DNA of 42,061 bases, from contig JAOAPG010000130.1 in assembly GCA_025462785.1 (NCBI GenBank), positions 1 to 42,061 of the forward strand, read 5' to 3'. This document shows, one piece after another, positions 26,042 to 35,068 of this stretch. Source of the DNA: Acidobacteriaceae bacterium (lineage in GTDB: Bacteria; Acidobacteriota; Terriglobia; Terriglobales; Acidobacteriaceae). How positions within the stretch are numbered: the stretch's first letter is position 1; every line of letters starts with the position of its first letter. Position numbers and translations under genes: made by a program. The notes under the pieces were generated by a model, which saw only the letters and a list, made by a program, of their open reading frames with translations, did no database searches and was not told the origin of the DNA.

Positions 26042-27042
26042 TCACAGGCCCGCCATGGGGAGCAGCGCAGCATAAGATTCGGGCCCATTTCGAAGCAATG
26101 CTGTCGAAGTAGTTGAAACCGTGAGGGTCGAGCTGAGTACGTTGCTGTCGGGCACGGGCGCGGAAGGGGCAAACGAACAGGAGAGCGCGCGAGAAAGGAA
26201 CTGCGCAGATCGAGGTCCGTAAACCCGTTGCTGCTGGAAATCCCCCAGCTGCCTTCGGTGCACCACAGCGGTTTGTTCGGACCGTGCGCCGCCATGACGG
26301 CTCGGACGCTGTTCAGCAAACTCACGACATCCTCCGCCACAGGAAAAACTTCGGGCGTGTCCTGATGTCCAAGGTAGGGTGAATGGCAATAATATCGGCA
26401 GACGCCCCGCCGCCAGCGCTGAGATAACCGTCCAACCAGGTGGCCGCCGCGGTCGGGGCGAATGGAGATGGGGTTAGGATGCGTGCATTCGGATTGACAC
26501 TAAGAATAATGTTCCTGGCATCCTGCGCCATTCGCACTAGTTGAGCGTCAGTACCCCCCGAGAACCCCGGGCCGTCGGGTTCATTCCATATCTCCCAATA
26601 TTCAATATTGAATCCTGCTGCCGACGTGACTCGTAATTGCTGTTACGAAACTCTTAAACGCCTGGTCCGTGCCGCTACCGTCCGGGTTAACATCATCCGG
26701 GGGATAACAGGAACCGGGAGCAATTGCGCAAGTGGTGTCATTCGGGTTGGAAGATGCCCAGGCTGGCGTATGCCCAAACGTATAAACGACATCCGCGATC
26801 CCGTTCGAATTTGCTGTCGCCAGCCAGCTATCCAACATGCTGAAATCGCAGGTAGAAATGGACGAGCACAGTTGGAACCAATTCGTGTGTGTATCCCATA
26901 GCCGCAGGCTGGAGAAAGAGGCGGCAGGCCACTCATTCGTGGAGTGAGCGTGCATCCCAAAGAAACTCGGCGCCACCGTGACCTGCGCGGGGAGACTGGC
27001 TGAAGCGCAGAGCAGCAGAAGTACCGCCCGGAGGTTTTTCAT
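26042..27042 (-). pseudogene. Decayed clan GH-A glycoside hydrolase gene (three or more frameshifts)
   Basis: The ATG at 27042 opens a normal signal peptide (MKNLRAVLLLLCASASLPAQ) and the hydrolase N-terminus (SLRLWDTHTNW, VVYTFGHTPAWAS). The frame stops at about 26602 after RIQY, but the next frame continues at once with YWEIWNEPDGPGFSGG, the acid/base motif. A second shift near 26355 leads from HPTL into DTPEVFPVAEDVVSLLNSV and then PLWCTEGSWGISS, the nucleophile region. A third shift near 26215 leads into AQFLSRAL and a stop at 26042. The C-terminal part of the family is missing. It is a paralogue of the intact GH genes at 18562 and 33646. The product cannot be made as a whole enzyme unless the shifts are assembly errors. 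Confidence 0.85.
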
Positions 27043-27120
27043 CGTGGATCCAGGACAGATTTGAGGCCCTAACACGCGGCAAACTGGGGCGAAGGTTGTA
27101 TTTTTTAGAAGCGCGACAAA

Positions 27121-28029
27121 TCACGCAGACTGCAATTCGCGTTGCACCGTCAAGTACCCCAATCTCGCAAGAACGTAGCCTGCATACCGATCGATGAGAT
27201 CGAGCTGTTCGGGGGGCAGCTTGCCGCGCCAGCCGCCGGTCTCGCCTTTGTACACGAAGCGGCCTTCTTCTCGCGAACTCTTGAACGGATGCTTTACAAC
27301 CCGGATGCCCGAGGCGTGAAGGCGATCCTCCTTCGTCCGCATGGCTTGCAGTGAATTGTTCTGAATGGCGCCACGTATTACCCCACCGTCAACGGGAACC
27401 GCGAGGAAATGCAGCACTTGGGTCAGCACCTCTTCCGTGTTGTGGCGTAGATCTTCATAACGCACTAGCATGAATTGATCTGTTTTTGCCAGATCGGAGT
27501 CGAGGTACGAGAGCACATGCCCGGGCCACGACCCGTGCCGCTTGCGGCCGGTCATGAGGCGAAAGAGGTAGTCGTCGAACGTCCTTGAGCCCACTCCCAT
27601 GTGCCACTCGCGTCGAAAATGCGAAATAGCAACGTCGCGAACATCGCGCACAAGGTATATGACTTTGTGATAGGCGCCACGATAAGTCTCATGCGTGCCG
27701 ATGAACCTGCCCCCGCCCGGCAGGATGCCAGGGGCGTAAAAGTGTTCCCCAACAATACGAGAACCGGCATTGACGTTGCCGAACTCGGCAGGGTCACCCG
27801 TCAGGATCTCGTAAAGCATGAAGCGAAACCATGTGCTGCCTGATTTCGGGTAGCAAGCCAGAAACACGTCCTCCGGCCTGAAGCCGTGATGACGAAGCCA
27901 AACGATGGGCTCCCGTATCCGCGTCTCCGTGATCCGGTAACGTATGCGCCGATTCCACGGCATTCTTTCTTGTTGTATGGGTTGTCGCAAGTTGAGGGGC
28001 ATAGGCGTGTTGCTCTGGTTGGGCCGCAT
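27121..28029 (-). CDS. PAPS-dependent sulfotransferase
   Basis: The protein has 302 residues. AGGAGG stands 10 bases before the ATG at 28029. The three PAPS-binding elements of the sulfotransferase family (PF00685) are clear: the 5'-phosphosulfate loop YPKSGSTWFR near residue 60, the 3'-phosphate motif VIYLVRDVRDVAISHFRR near 123, and the C-terminal YKGETGGWRGKL (KGxxGxWR) near 265. It transfers sulfate from PAPS to a hydroxyl or amino group in the cytoplasm. The full KGxxGxWR ending resembles small-molecule and lipid sulfotransferases more than the other sulfotransferase of this window. It follows the P450 gene by 91 bases. Confidence 0.92.
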   Translation of the reverse strand: MRPNQSNTPMPLNLRQPIQQERMPWNRRIRYRITETRIREPIVWLRHHGFRPEDVFLACYPKSGSTWFRFMLYEILTGDPAEFGNVNAGSRIVGEHFYAPGILPGGGRFIGTHETYRGAYHKVIYLVRDVRDVAISHFRREWHMGVGSRTFDDYLFRLMTGRKRHGSWPGHVLSYLDSDLAKTDQFMLVRYEDLRHNTEEVLTQVLHFLAVPVDGGVIRGAIQNNSLQAMRTKEDRLHASGIRVVKHPFKSSREEGRFVYKGETGGWRGKLPPEQLDLIDRYAGYVLARLGYLTVQRELQSA

Positions 28030-28120
28030 GGGGTCGTGTCCTCCTAACGGGAATTGCTGGTCGGGATGTAGGGATTAGCTTTGCAGTTGCCAGCTTCGGA
28101 TCGCTGTAACGCCCGGGCAA

Positions 28121-29443
28121 TCAGGCGATCGATTGTATCCCCGACCATTTCGCTGCATTTGCACTGTTTTCGATTCCGGGTCCAAGCGAGTGGTTAGGGG
28201 CAGTTGCCGCAAAACTGACAGGCAGTGCGGTCAGGCCGCGCAGACCCAAGTTTGGCCGCCATTGCAGCGGTATCGGAGCCAATGCCATCTCCGGAGCACA
28301 GCGCAGCAATGTTTCAAAAGCAATATGAGCCTCCAGGCGGGCCAATGGTGCCCCGAAGCAAAAGTGAGGTCCGCCCCCGAAGGCCAAGTGCTTGTTGCCG
28401 CTGCGAGTGATGTCGAGGCGGTCAGGTTGCGAAAATTGCTCAGGGTCGCGGTTGGCCGACCCCATAACCGCAATCACTGATTGTTCCTTCCCGATTCGCC
28501 TACCCCGAAGTTCTACATCATGGGGCGCCAGGCGGGTTGTGTGCTGACTGGGCGCTTCGTATCGGAGTAGTTCCTCCATTGCGGTAGGGATCAGCGGCGG
28601 CTCGCTTCGTAGTTTTTCGAGTTCTCCCGGGTTTTTGAGCAGGGAGAGCATACCGTTACCGATCAGGTTGGGCGTGGTTTCCTGGCCGCCCACCATGACC
28701 AGAATGCAGTTGGCGATAATGACTGCATCGTCGAGGTGCACTCCGTAAATGCCAGCGTTCAGGAGTGCGGTGATCACGTCCTGCCTCGGACGTGCCCGGT
28801 GCTCTTCCAGAGCGTTGCGGAAATAGGCAATCATTTCCTGCAGGCTTTTCAGCATCTTCGCGTCGCGATCAGGGTTGTGCTGAAAGTTACCCAGGATTTC
28901 GGCGAAGTCGGCAGACCACAACTTGAGCTGTTCATGGTCTTCGGGTGGGACCCCCATTAGTTCTGCGGTCACGATTGCGGGCAAGCGGTTGGCGAAATCA
29001 CCGAGGATATCCATGCTGCCGGCTGCTAACCGGGGCCGGAGCAGGTCATTCACAATGTCCTGAATGTGCTCGCGAAGGCGTTCCAGCAGGCGCGGTTTGA
29101 ACATGCCCGCGCAGACCCCGCGCAGACGCGTATGGTCCGGGGGATCCATGAAGAGCATCTGCAGGACCATGACATCAGCAATAGGCTTGATGGAATCTGC
29201 GCCCATTTGGATCAGCCGTTCCGGGCACGGTGCGCATTTAGCCGAGAAGTTTTGCAGCACGAACAATACGTCCGAATACTTGGTGACGACCCACGCATTC
29301 AGGAATGGATCCCAATGAACAGGATCCTCATCTTGCAACCGGTGATAAAGCGGGTAAGGATAGGCCAGAATGTCCGGATCGTACAAATGGTAGAGGCTGA
29401 GACTGGGATCAGTATTCAGTCCGGTGTAATTGGCAACGGTCAT
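28121..29443 (-). CDS. Cytochrome P450
   Basis: The protein has 440 residues, typical of soluble bacterial P450s. The I-helix oxygen-binding segment is MVGGQETTPNLIG near residue 245, the K-helix ExxR is EELLR near 285, and the heme-binding loop is AFGGGPHFCFGAPLARLEA near 350 with the axial Cys in FCFG. There is no membrane anchor. Redox partners are not encoded in the window. Its position behind an adenylation-carrier didomain gene suggests hydroxylation of a carrier-bound amino acid, as in the NovH/NovI and NikP1/NikQ pairs; this is inference from gene order. Confidence 0.95.
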   Translation of the reverse strand: MTVANYTGLNTDPSLSLYHLYDPDILAYPYPLYHRLQDEDPVHWDPFLNAWVVTKYSDVLFVLQNFSAKCAPCPERLIQMGADSIKPIADVMVLQMLFMDPPDHTRLRGVCAGMFKPRLLERLREHIQDIVNDLLRPRLAAGSMDILGDFANRLPAIVTAELMGVPPEDHEQLKLWSADFAEILGNFQHNPDRDAKMLKSLQEMIAYFRNALEEHRARPRQDVITALLNAGIYGVHLDDAVIIANCILVMVGGQETTPNLIGNGMLSLLKNPGELEKLRSEPPLIPTAMEELLRYEAPSQHTTRLAPHDVELRGRRIGKEQSVIAVMGSANRDPEQFSQPDRLDITRSGNKHLAFGGGPHFCFGAPLARLEAHIAFETLLRCAPEMALAPIPLQWRPNLGLRGLTALPVSFAATAPNHSLGPGIENSANAAKWSGIQSIA

Positions 29444-29519
29444 GTGCGGACCCCGCGAATTTGACGCGAATGTTGTTTGTGCGCTGGTTGCATTTGGCGC
29501 TTGCGAGTCTGGCTACCCG

Positions 29520-30680
29520 TCAATACAGGCTCCCATCGCCGTCGAAAGATGATGGATTCCATGCAGCCGGATCCAGTAGGGCTTCCGACAATCCCTTTTT
29601 GTCGGCTTTGTACTGAAACATCCAATTGGGAAGTTGACGAGCAAAAGGGGCATGATCTTCCAGGCTGATAGCGCTGTAGTTCTGCACGCCGATATTCTCC
29701 AGGACGTGGATTCCTTCGCGTCTGCAACATCCCAGAGCCCAAGACATCATCGCCGGCAGAGCGCCGGTTTCGAGTTCCTGGAAATCCGTCAACCGTACGC
29801 GCTTCAGACCGATCCGCTCGTTGTCAAATCGCATGAAAACGGCATAAGCCACAATTCGACTGCCGTCTTTCGCGGTTACGATCCAGGCGCGCTTTTCCGC
29901 GAGCACATGCTTGAAGTGCCACTGCAGCGCTATTTTGCTATGCTCGGCGAGAAGGCGATCCGGATAGCGCAGTTTCAATTCTTGCCAGAACACGTCAAAG
30001 TCATCATTAAAGCCCTCAGCAATGTCTAACTGGAATTTGCTATGGCTCTTGAACGCCGGTCGGCGTTTGTTGGCCAACAGGATGGCTGCGCTTAGGGGCA
30101 AGCTCAAAAGCCTCGGGTGTCGAGCGTTGCGCGATGCCAGAACGCTTTCCGCAAAACCACGAGGATCCGTGACCCAGAATACCGCCCGATCCCACCTACC
30201 GGCCGGCACTCTTCTAGTGCCGAACGAAGAATAAGCATCTACTGCGATTTTCTTCAGGGTGGCATTGATAAAGAGATCCACACCTTTCTGGCTGAAATGC
30301 TCCGCCATCAGCAGGACCGAATAGCTTCTGTAGTGTTGATCTACGACCCAGCAACGTCCCGTGGCTACCAGAAGCCGCTCGCCGCGAAAATAGTAATTCA
30401 GGGGAATGTTTCCTAAGTAGCCGACGATGTCGCCGGCCTCGTTCTGGAGGACCCAGCCAATCGGCCATTCACCCTCGAGCGCGTTGTAAACAGGGTTCTC
30501 AGTCCAGAGATGTTTCCAAGCGGCAAGGGGCTCGAAATTAAGCGAATGGCGCTCGGCGAGGTCTACGAGCTGTCCATGGTCCTCAAAACGCGCCTCGCGA
30601 ATGCGAGGCACCGAAGAGAACCAACCGCGTCCAGCCTCCATTGTCGGAACCGGATACACTGTAGGTACAGCCGTCTGCAT
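29520..30680 (-). CDS. GNAT-like acyltransferase/aminoacyltransferase
   Basis: The protein has 386 residues from the ATG at 30680, which has GGAGG eight bases upstream; an open frame to 30758 would run into the upstream gene. The N-terminal half has a GNAT-type core (VPRIREARFEDHGQLVDLAE, then GDIVGYLGNIPLNYYFRGE and TGRCWVVDQHYRSYSVLLM, the strand-4/5 and CoA-loop region). A second, weaker GNAT-like half follows (RAWIVTAKDGSRIVAYAVFM). The two-lobed build recalls FemAB-like enzymes. In context it could move an acyl or aminoacyl group from the neighbouring carrier protein to a sugar, but the donor is not proven by sequence. Confidence 0.7.
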   Translation of the reverse strand: MQTAVPTVYPVPTMEAGRGWFSSVPRIREARFEDHGQLVDLAERHSLNFEPLAAWKHLWTENPVYNALEGEWPIGWVLQNEAGDIVGYLGNIPLNYYFRGERLLVATGRCWVVDQHYRSYSVLLMAEHFSQKGVDLFINATLKKIAVDAYSSFGTRRVPAGRWDRAVFWVTDPRGFAESVLASRNARHPRLLSLPLSAAILLANKRRPAFKSHSKFQLDIAEGFNDDFDVFWQELKLRYPDRLLAEHSKIALQWHFKHVLAEKRAWIVTAKDGSRIVAYAVFMRFDNERIGLKRVRLTDFQELETGALPAMMSWALGCCRREGIHVLENIGVQNYSAISLEDHAPFARQLPNWMFQYKADKKGLSEALLDPAAWNPSSFDGDGSLY

Positions 30681-30735
30681 TAATTTTGCCTCCGCGAACG
30701 AGCACAACGGGTGCGACGTACAAATTCCATGCGGA

Positions 30736-32607
30736 TCACGCCATTTTTCTGGTACCACTTGCCATGCGGGAGCCCAGGATGTGTTCGACCGCAGCGGATA
30801 ATTGGGCTGCGTTTGGGGTCTCGAAAAGCTGCTTCAACGAAACTTCCACGCCGAATGTGCTGCGCAATTTCGCCAGCACATGTACTCCGAGAAGCGAATG
30901 GCCACCCAGAAGGAAAAAGTTGTCGTTGCGGCCAATACTCGGAACACCTAGAACGTTGGCCAGAATACTCGAGACGCGCTTTTCGACATCGGTTTCCGGG
31001 GCGACGTACGAACGGTCGCGAATCGTATTGTTCTCATCGGGAGCGGGGAGTGCCGTGGTGTCGGTTTTCCCATTCGGAGTAAGCGGAAGAGAATGTGTCC
31101 TGACGAATATAGATGGACACATGTATTCAGGCAGCAGAGCGCGTAAGTGTGAATTCAACGATGTGGCTGTAATATTCTCCCCGGCCAATGGCACCACATA
31201 GGCGACTAACGACTTGTTGCCCCCATGGTCTCGGGCTACAACGGCACTCTCCCGTACCGTAGGATGTGTGTTCAAGGCGGCAATGATCTCATTGGGCTCG
31301 ATCCGGAATCCGCGGATCTTGATCAGCTGATCGATTCGCCCCAGGAATGCGATCTGACCATCGGGCAGGTAGCGACCCTGATCCCCGGTGCGATAGAGGC
31401 GCGCTTGCGGATCGCCGCTGAATGGGTCCGGCACGAAACGGGCGGCGGTGAGCTCAGGGTGGCGGCGATATCCCCGTGCTACTCCGGCGCCGCCGATATG
31501 GATTTCGCCGGCTTCACCGGGCGCAACGCGACGCATATTTTCGTCCAGGATATAAACTCTGCATCCATCGATGGCGTAGCCAATAGGCGGCAGAGTTTTC
31601 GTGCTGCCATTCTCTGGAGGCACTCTGGACGACGTCGAGACCACTGTGCACTCGGTAGGGCCATAATTATTGATCAACGCGAATGGGAGGGCTGCAGGAG
31701 GATAACGGTGCAGGACATCCGCACCGGTAAGCATGAGGCGCAGGGGCGTACGTTTGGGCCAGGGTAACGCAATTAATTGTTCCGCGAGCGCGGTCGGGAC
31801 AAACGTAACGGTGATGCAATGGGACACCAGCCAATCGCGGAGCGCTTCAGGCGAAATGCGAACTTCTTCATCGGCCAGGTGAACACTTGCGCCCGCCGAG
31901 AGATACGGCCAGAGTTCCCACACGGCCGCGTCAAAACCGATGCTGGCCATCTGTGTCGCCCGATCCGCCGGCGTGATTTCAAAGGCGCGATTATGCCAAT
32001 TGACAAGGTTCAACAGGTTGCGATGCGTTACCTCGACGCCCTTCGGCTTGCCCGTCGAACCGGATGTGTAAATCACGTAGGCGAGATCGTCTGCAGTGGC
32101 AATCTGGGGTGGAACTTCCGATTGGAAATTTCCGGCTGAGGGAAAGTCACGTTGAACGACAACGGACCGCCAAGGGCCGGAAGGCAAGCTCTGGGCCGTG
32201 CACAGATCCGTGATCACCACCGGTACCTCTGCATCCTCGAGCATGTAAGCGATACGGTCCCGAGGATATCCTGGATCCAAGGGTACGTATGCCCCTCCGG
32301 CTTTCAGGATAGCCAGTGCCGCCGCCACCATAACGGTCGAAGGCCTCAGGAAAATGCCGGCCAAGAGATCAGGTCCGATACCCAGCAAACGCAAGCGCAA
32401 CGCGAGGTAATTTGAGCATTGGTCCAGCTCAGCAAATGTCATTTGCTGCGAACCGCATCGCACCGCCATTTCGTGCGGCCGTAATTTGCCCTGGGCAACT
32501 AACAAATCGGGGATGGTGGGAATGTCGCGACCGGCACCTCGCATGTGCGTGTCGAGACCGGGTGATATTGAGAGCAGACTCTGCTGCAGTGTGGACGCTT
32601 CCGACAT
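30736..32607 (-). CDS. NRPS-type adenylation + carrier (A-T) didomain protein
   Basis: The protein has 623 residues from the ATG at 32607, with AAAGGA upstream; a GTG at 32640 is in frame but overlaps more of the previous gene. The adenylation cores are complete: YVIYTSGSTGKPKGV (A3), FDAAVWELW (A4), NNYGPTEC (A5), YRTGDQGRYLPDGQ (A7), KIRGFRIEPNE (A8) and LPLTPNGK (A10 Lys). The Asp and Trp of A4 match the specificity positions of alpha-amino-acid-activating domains. The carrier domain (about 535-605) has the phosphopantetheine Ser in LLGGHSLLG. There is no condensation or thioesterase domain, so it loads one amino acid onto itself for tailoring or transfer. The P450 and GNAT genes follow. 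Confidence 0.93.
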   Translation of the reverse strand: MSEASTLQQSLLSISPGLDTHMRGAGRDIPTIPDLLVAQGKLRPHEMAVRCGSQQMTFAELDQCSNYLALRLRLLGIGPDLLAGIFLRPSTVMVAAALAILKAGGAYVPLDPGYPRDRIAYMLEDAEVPVVITDLCTAQSLPSGPWRSVVVQRDFPSAGNFQSEVPPQIATADDLAYVIYTSGSTGKPKGVEVTHRNLLNLVNWHNRAFEITPADRATQMASIGFDAAVWELWPYLSAGASVHLADEEVRISPEALRDWLVSHCITVTFVPTALAEQLIALPWPKRTPLRLMLTGADVLHRYPPAALPFALINNYGPTECTVVSTSSRVPPENGSTKTLPPIGYAIDGCRVYILDENMRRVAPGEAGEIHIGGAGVARGYRRHPELTAARFVPDPFSGDPQARLYRTGDQGRYLPDGQIAFLGRIDQLIKIRGFRIEPNEIIAALNTHPTVRESAVVARDHGGNKSLVAYVVPLAGENITATSLNSHLRALLPEYMCPSIFVRTHSLPLTPNGKTDTTALPAPDENNTIRDRSYVAPETDVEKRVSSILANVLGVPSIGRNDNFFLLGGHSLLGVHVLAKLRSTFGVEVSLKQLFETPNAAQLSAAVEHILGSRMASGTRKMA

Positions 32608-33635
32608 GGTATGAATCCTTTTGAAGAAATAGGCAGCCACTTCCTGGCATCGCAGACAGCGGAACCTGATCGCTGTGCTTGGCCCGTGCCAATGGGCTGC
32701 TGGTATGCTGGTGTGCGTTGACTTGATGAGGTAATTCCGCGCTTTTCCATTCGGGACCGGTATAAGTCACCGTTGGTGACGCGTTTGAGCGCAAACTGGC
32801 TGATCACCTTGAACAGCGCCTCGAGTCTGTCCCACTCGCCGTGTTTGTCAATTTCCCAGCTGTGCAAATAGAGATGGGCAATTCCGCCGTTGCGAGAGAC
32901 GTGCTCCAGAGCGCAAACAAACTGAGAGGCCCAGCCGGTTCGTGCTTTGAATGTGGTCAGAAGATTGTAGGCTCCTTTGAGATTACCTTCCAGAAAAGCG
33001 TGCCGAAGCTGGATGTACACAGGGTACGTGTTGGCGTACGTACTGAGCCCCCAGAGAAAAGGATTCTCTGGGAAATCGGTAAGGTTAAACATGCATGTGC
33101 GCGCGCCGAGAAAGCCGGCCTCCTTCACCTGTTCGGCAATATGGCGGCTGAACTTGCCTCCGGGGTAACAGAAAGACACGACTTCATGACCCAGTGTGTC
33201 TTGCATGAAGTTTTTGCCGTCGCAAATCTCCCGCCAGCCCTTGTCAGCTGGGATCCTGGTCAACCGCACATGGTTGAGTGTATGGCTACCAACCTCGCAA
33301 TGGCGGTCGATTTCCCTGATCTGGGACGCCTTCATCACCTGCCGCTCGGCGTTCGCGCCCGGGATATAGAAGGTCGCTTTGAGATCGTATTTCAATAGCA
33401 GATCGAGGCATCGGAGATCTAACGGGTGTCCGTCGTCCACACTGAGGGTTACGTATTTCTCCCCAGTGTTGATATCTGCCGTAGGAACAGCTTGCCACGG
33501 CTGTGTGACATTCATATACATTCTCTTGGAAAGTTCGCGGCAGGTGATATTGGTTCGCGGATAAGTGCGCGCTTGCTCCCTAGCGGCGCGTGGAATTCTA
33601 TGTGTAAGATGCCGGTATTGAGGTCGGGTGTTCAT
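32499..33635 (-). CDS. NodB-type polysaccharide deacetylase
   Basis: The open frame has 378 codons. The deacetylase core lies at about 60-290: VTLSVDDGHPLDLR (the Asp-Asp pair), VGSHTLNHVRLT (metal His-x3-His) and FCYPGGKFSRHI. The start is unsure: ATG 33635 is 10 bases after the GH stop and would suit coupling, but ATGs at 33521 and 33515 are closer to where the family begins. The last 85 residues (after GDLYR) are not deacetylase-like and overlap the start of the A-T gene by 109 bases, which suggests that an original stop codon has been lost. Such enzymes remove N-acetyl groups from polysaccharides or lipid-linked sugars. No signal peptide is visible, so it may act in the cytoplasm. Confidence 0.85.
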   Translation of the reverse strand: MNTRPQYRHLTHRIPRAAREQARTYPRTNITCRELSKRMYMNVTQPWQAVPTADINTGEKYVTLSVDDGHPLDLRCLDLLLKYDLKATFYIPGANAERQVMKASQIREIDRHCEVGSHTLNHVRLTRIPADKGWREICDGKNFMQDTLGHEVVSFCYPGGKFSRHIAEQVKEAGFLGARTCMFNLTDFPENPFLWGLSTYANTYPVYIQLRHAFLEGNLKGAYNLLTTFKARTGWASQFVCALEHVSRNGGIAHLYLHSWEIDKHGEWDRLEALFKVISQFALKRVTNGDLYRSRMEKRGITSSSQRTPAYQQPIGTGQAQRSGSAVCDARKWLPISSKGFIPCRKRPHCSRVCSQYHPVSTRTCEVPVATFPPSPIC

Positions 33636-33645
33636 AACACGAGAG

Positions 33646-35013
33646 TCAAGGATTGGCTCTCGAGCCGCTTTCGATCAGAACGGGCTTTGCTCCAATCTGG
33701 ACGACGTGATTTGCTGGAATTGCAGCTGTGTTACCGCTCAGGTCCTTAACGATTTGAAACTCACTACCTACCTTGTGCGGCATGGTTGCGCACGTTTCTC
33801 CCGAACAGGCCTGCGAAACACTCCCATTCCGCGGCTCATGAGTACTGTCGTTGCTCGTGTTCCATAGGATCAGGGCCTTTTGGCCGTTTGCTCGCAGCAA
33901 CGAGCATTCATATACAGGGTCAGAATGAGTGCAAGCCCCGGTAAAGCGGGCTCCCAGTAGCCAGTGGATGAGTTCGTTGTAGGTTCCATCCTGTCTCCCA
34001 ATTGTGCTGAACCAATACCAGTCGATTTCTTGGGCCCCGTATGCGAATTGCAAAATAAGCCACCGCGCCAAGAAGGCGTCACATTCGTCGTCTGTAGCGC
34101 CTTGATTCAGGGGACAATCGTAGGGCGTAAATGGACCGGAGCCCAGAAAGCCGGTTTCCGTGTTGATCCAAGGCGTAGTAGTCCAGCCAGCTTGATTCTT
34201 TTTGGCTACCATTGGCGTGACGATCGCAGCAAATCTTCGCTCTGGGAGATCGCTTACTGGTTTCCAAATCGAGCCCGGACCGATGTAGGCGTGGAATCCA
34301 AAAATGTCCGAAAGCCGCCCGTTCGTATTTTCCTGGGCCAGCCATTCATCCATCCAGGATGGATTCACCGCCAGGAAAGGAGCGGGAGTTGTGATGCTCA
34401 CACCCGGAACATTAGCGCGAATGATGCCTACGGACGGTTTGACCATCTCGTATAACTGTTGAACCGTACCACTCCAGTAGGGGGGGGCATTGGGTTCGTT
34501 CCAGAGTTCAAAATACTTAATGTAATCCTTCACGCAATGACCGGCGGGTGAACAATGCTTCGTCAGTGCGGTTACGAAAGCATTGAAGGACGGACTGCCA
34601 TGAGCGGTCAAATCGAGCGGCGGATTAGGCGAGCCTCGAGAATTACATTTAGGTCTAACATTCCAGCAGGGCACCCGATTGAAGGTGAACAAAACGGCGC
34701 GTGGTTGATGGGAAGCTATAGCGTCCAGCCAGAGGTCAAGATTAGTCCATTTATAGATGCTCGGGTCCGGCTGTAACCGGTGCCATGTCGTGCCGCTGTC
34801 ATGCAACCGTATGGTGCCTGGCTGAGAAACAGTTGTGATCCATTTTGCATTCTGGCAGGTGCCGGGGTTGTCAAAATTGCAGGCGAACCCAAAGTCGGTC
34901 AGCTGAATTGGATCGGTTGATGGCAGTGGTGCTGTGCTTTGCGCACCCGCGAAAAAAGTGCTTTGGGCGACAACTACCCCCCATATTGCAGTCGATAAGG
35001 CACATTGCAACAT
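33646..35013 (-). CDS. Secreted clan GH-A glycoside hydrolase (GH39/cellulase-like)
   Basis: The protein has 455 residues from the ATG at 35013, where a signal peptide begins (MLQCALSTAIWGVVVAQSTF, ending near AGAQS); a GTG at 35064 would add 17 non-signal residues. The acid/base lies in KYFELWNEPNAPPYW and the nucleophile Glu in PWINTETGF. It aligns through its full length with the plus-strand gene at 18562 (SQPGTIRLHDSGTTW, HCSPAGHCVKDYIKY, ENTNGRLSD, and the C-terminal LRANGQKALILWNT block). It lies between a glycosyltransferase and a deacetylase gene, so it probably trims or edits the locus polysaccharide during export. Confidence 0.87.
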   Translation of the reverse strand: MLQCALSTAIWGVVVAQSTFFAGAQSTAPLPSTDPIQLTDFGFACNFDNPGTCQNAKWITTVSQPGTIRLHDSGTTWHRLQPDPSIYKWTNLDLWLDAIASHQPRAVLFTFNRVPCWNVRPKCNSRGSPNPPLDLTAHGSPSFNAFVTALTKHCSPAGHCVKDYIKYFELWNEPNAPPYWSGTVQQLYEMVKPSVGIIRANVPGVSITTPAPFLAVNPSWMDEWLAQENTNGRLSDIFGFHAYIGPGSIWKPVSDLPERRFAAIVTPMVAKKNQAGWTTTPWINTETGFLGSGPFTPYDCPLNQGATDDECDAFLARWLILQFAYGAQEIDWYWFSTIGRQDGTYNELIHWLLGARFTGACTHSDPVYECSLLRANGQKALILWNTSNDSTHEPRNGSVSQACSGETCATMPHKVGSEFQIVKDLSGNTAAIPANHVVQIGAKPVLIESGSRANP

Positions 35014-35068
35014 ACGATTCTGTGTCGGCCTGATCGCGTATGCTTGCAAGAATGCCGCAAACACCCGA

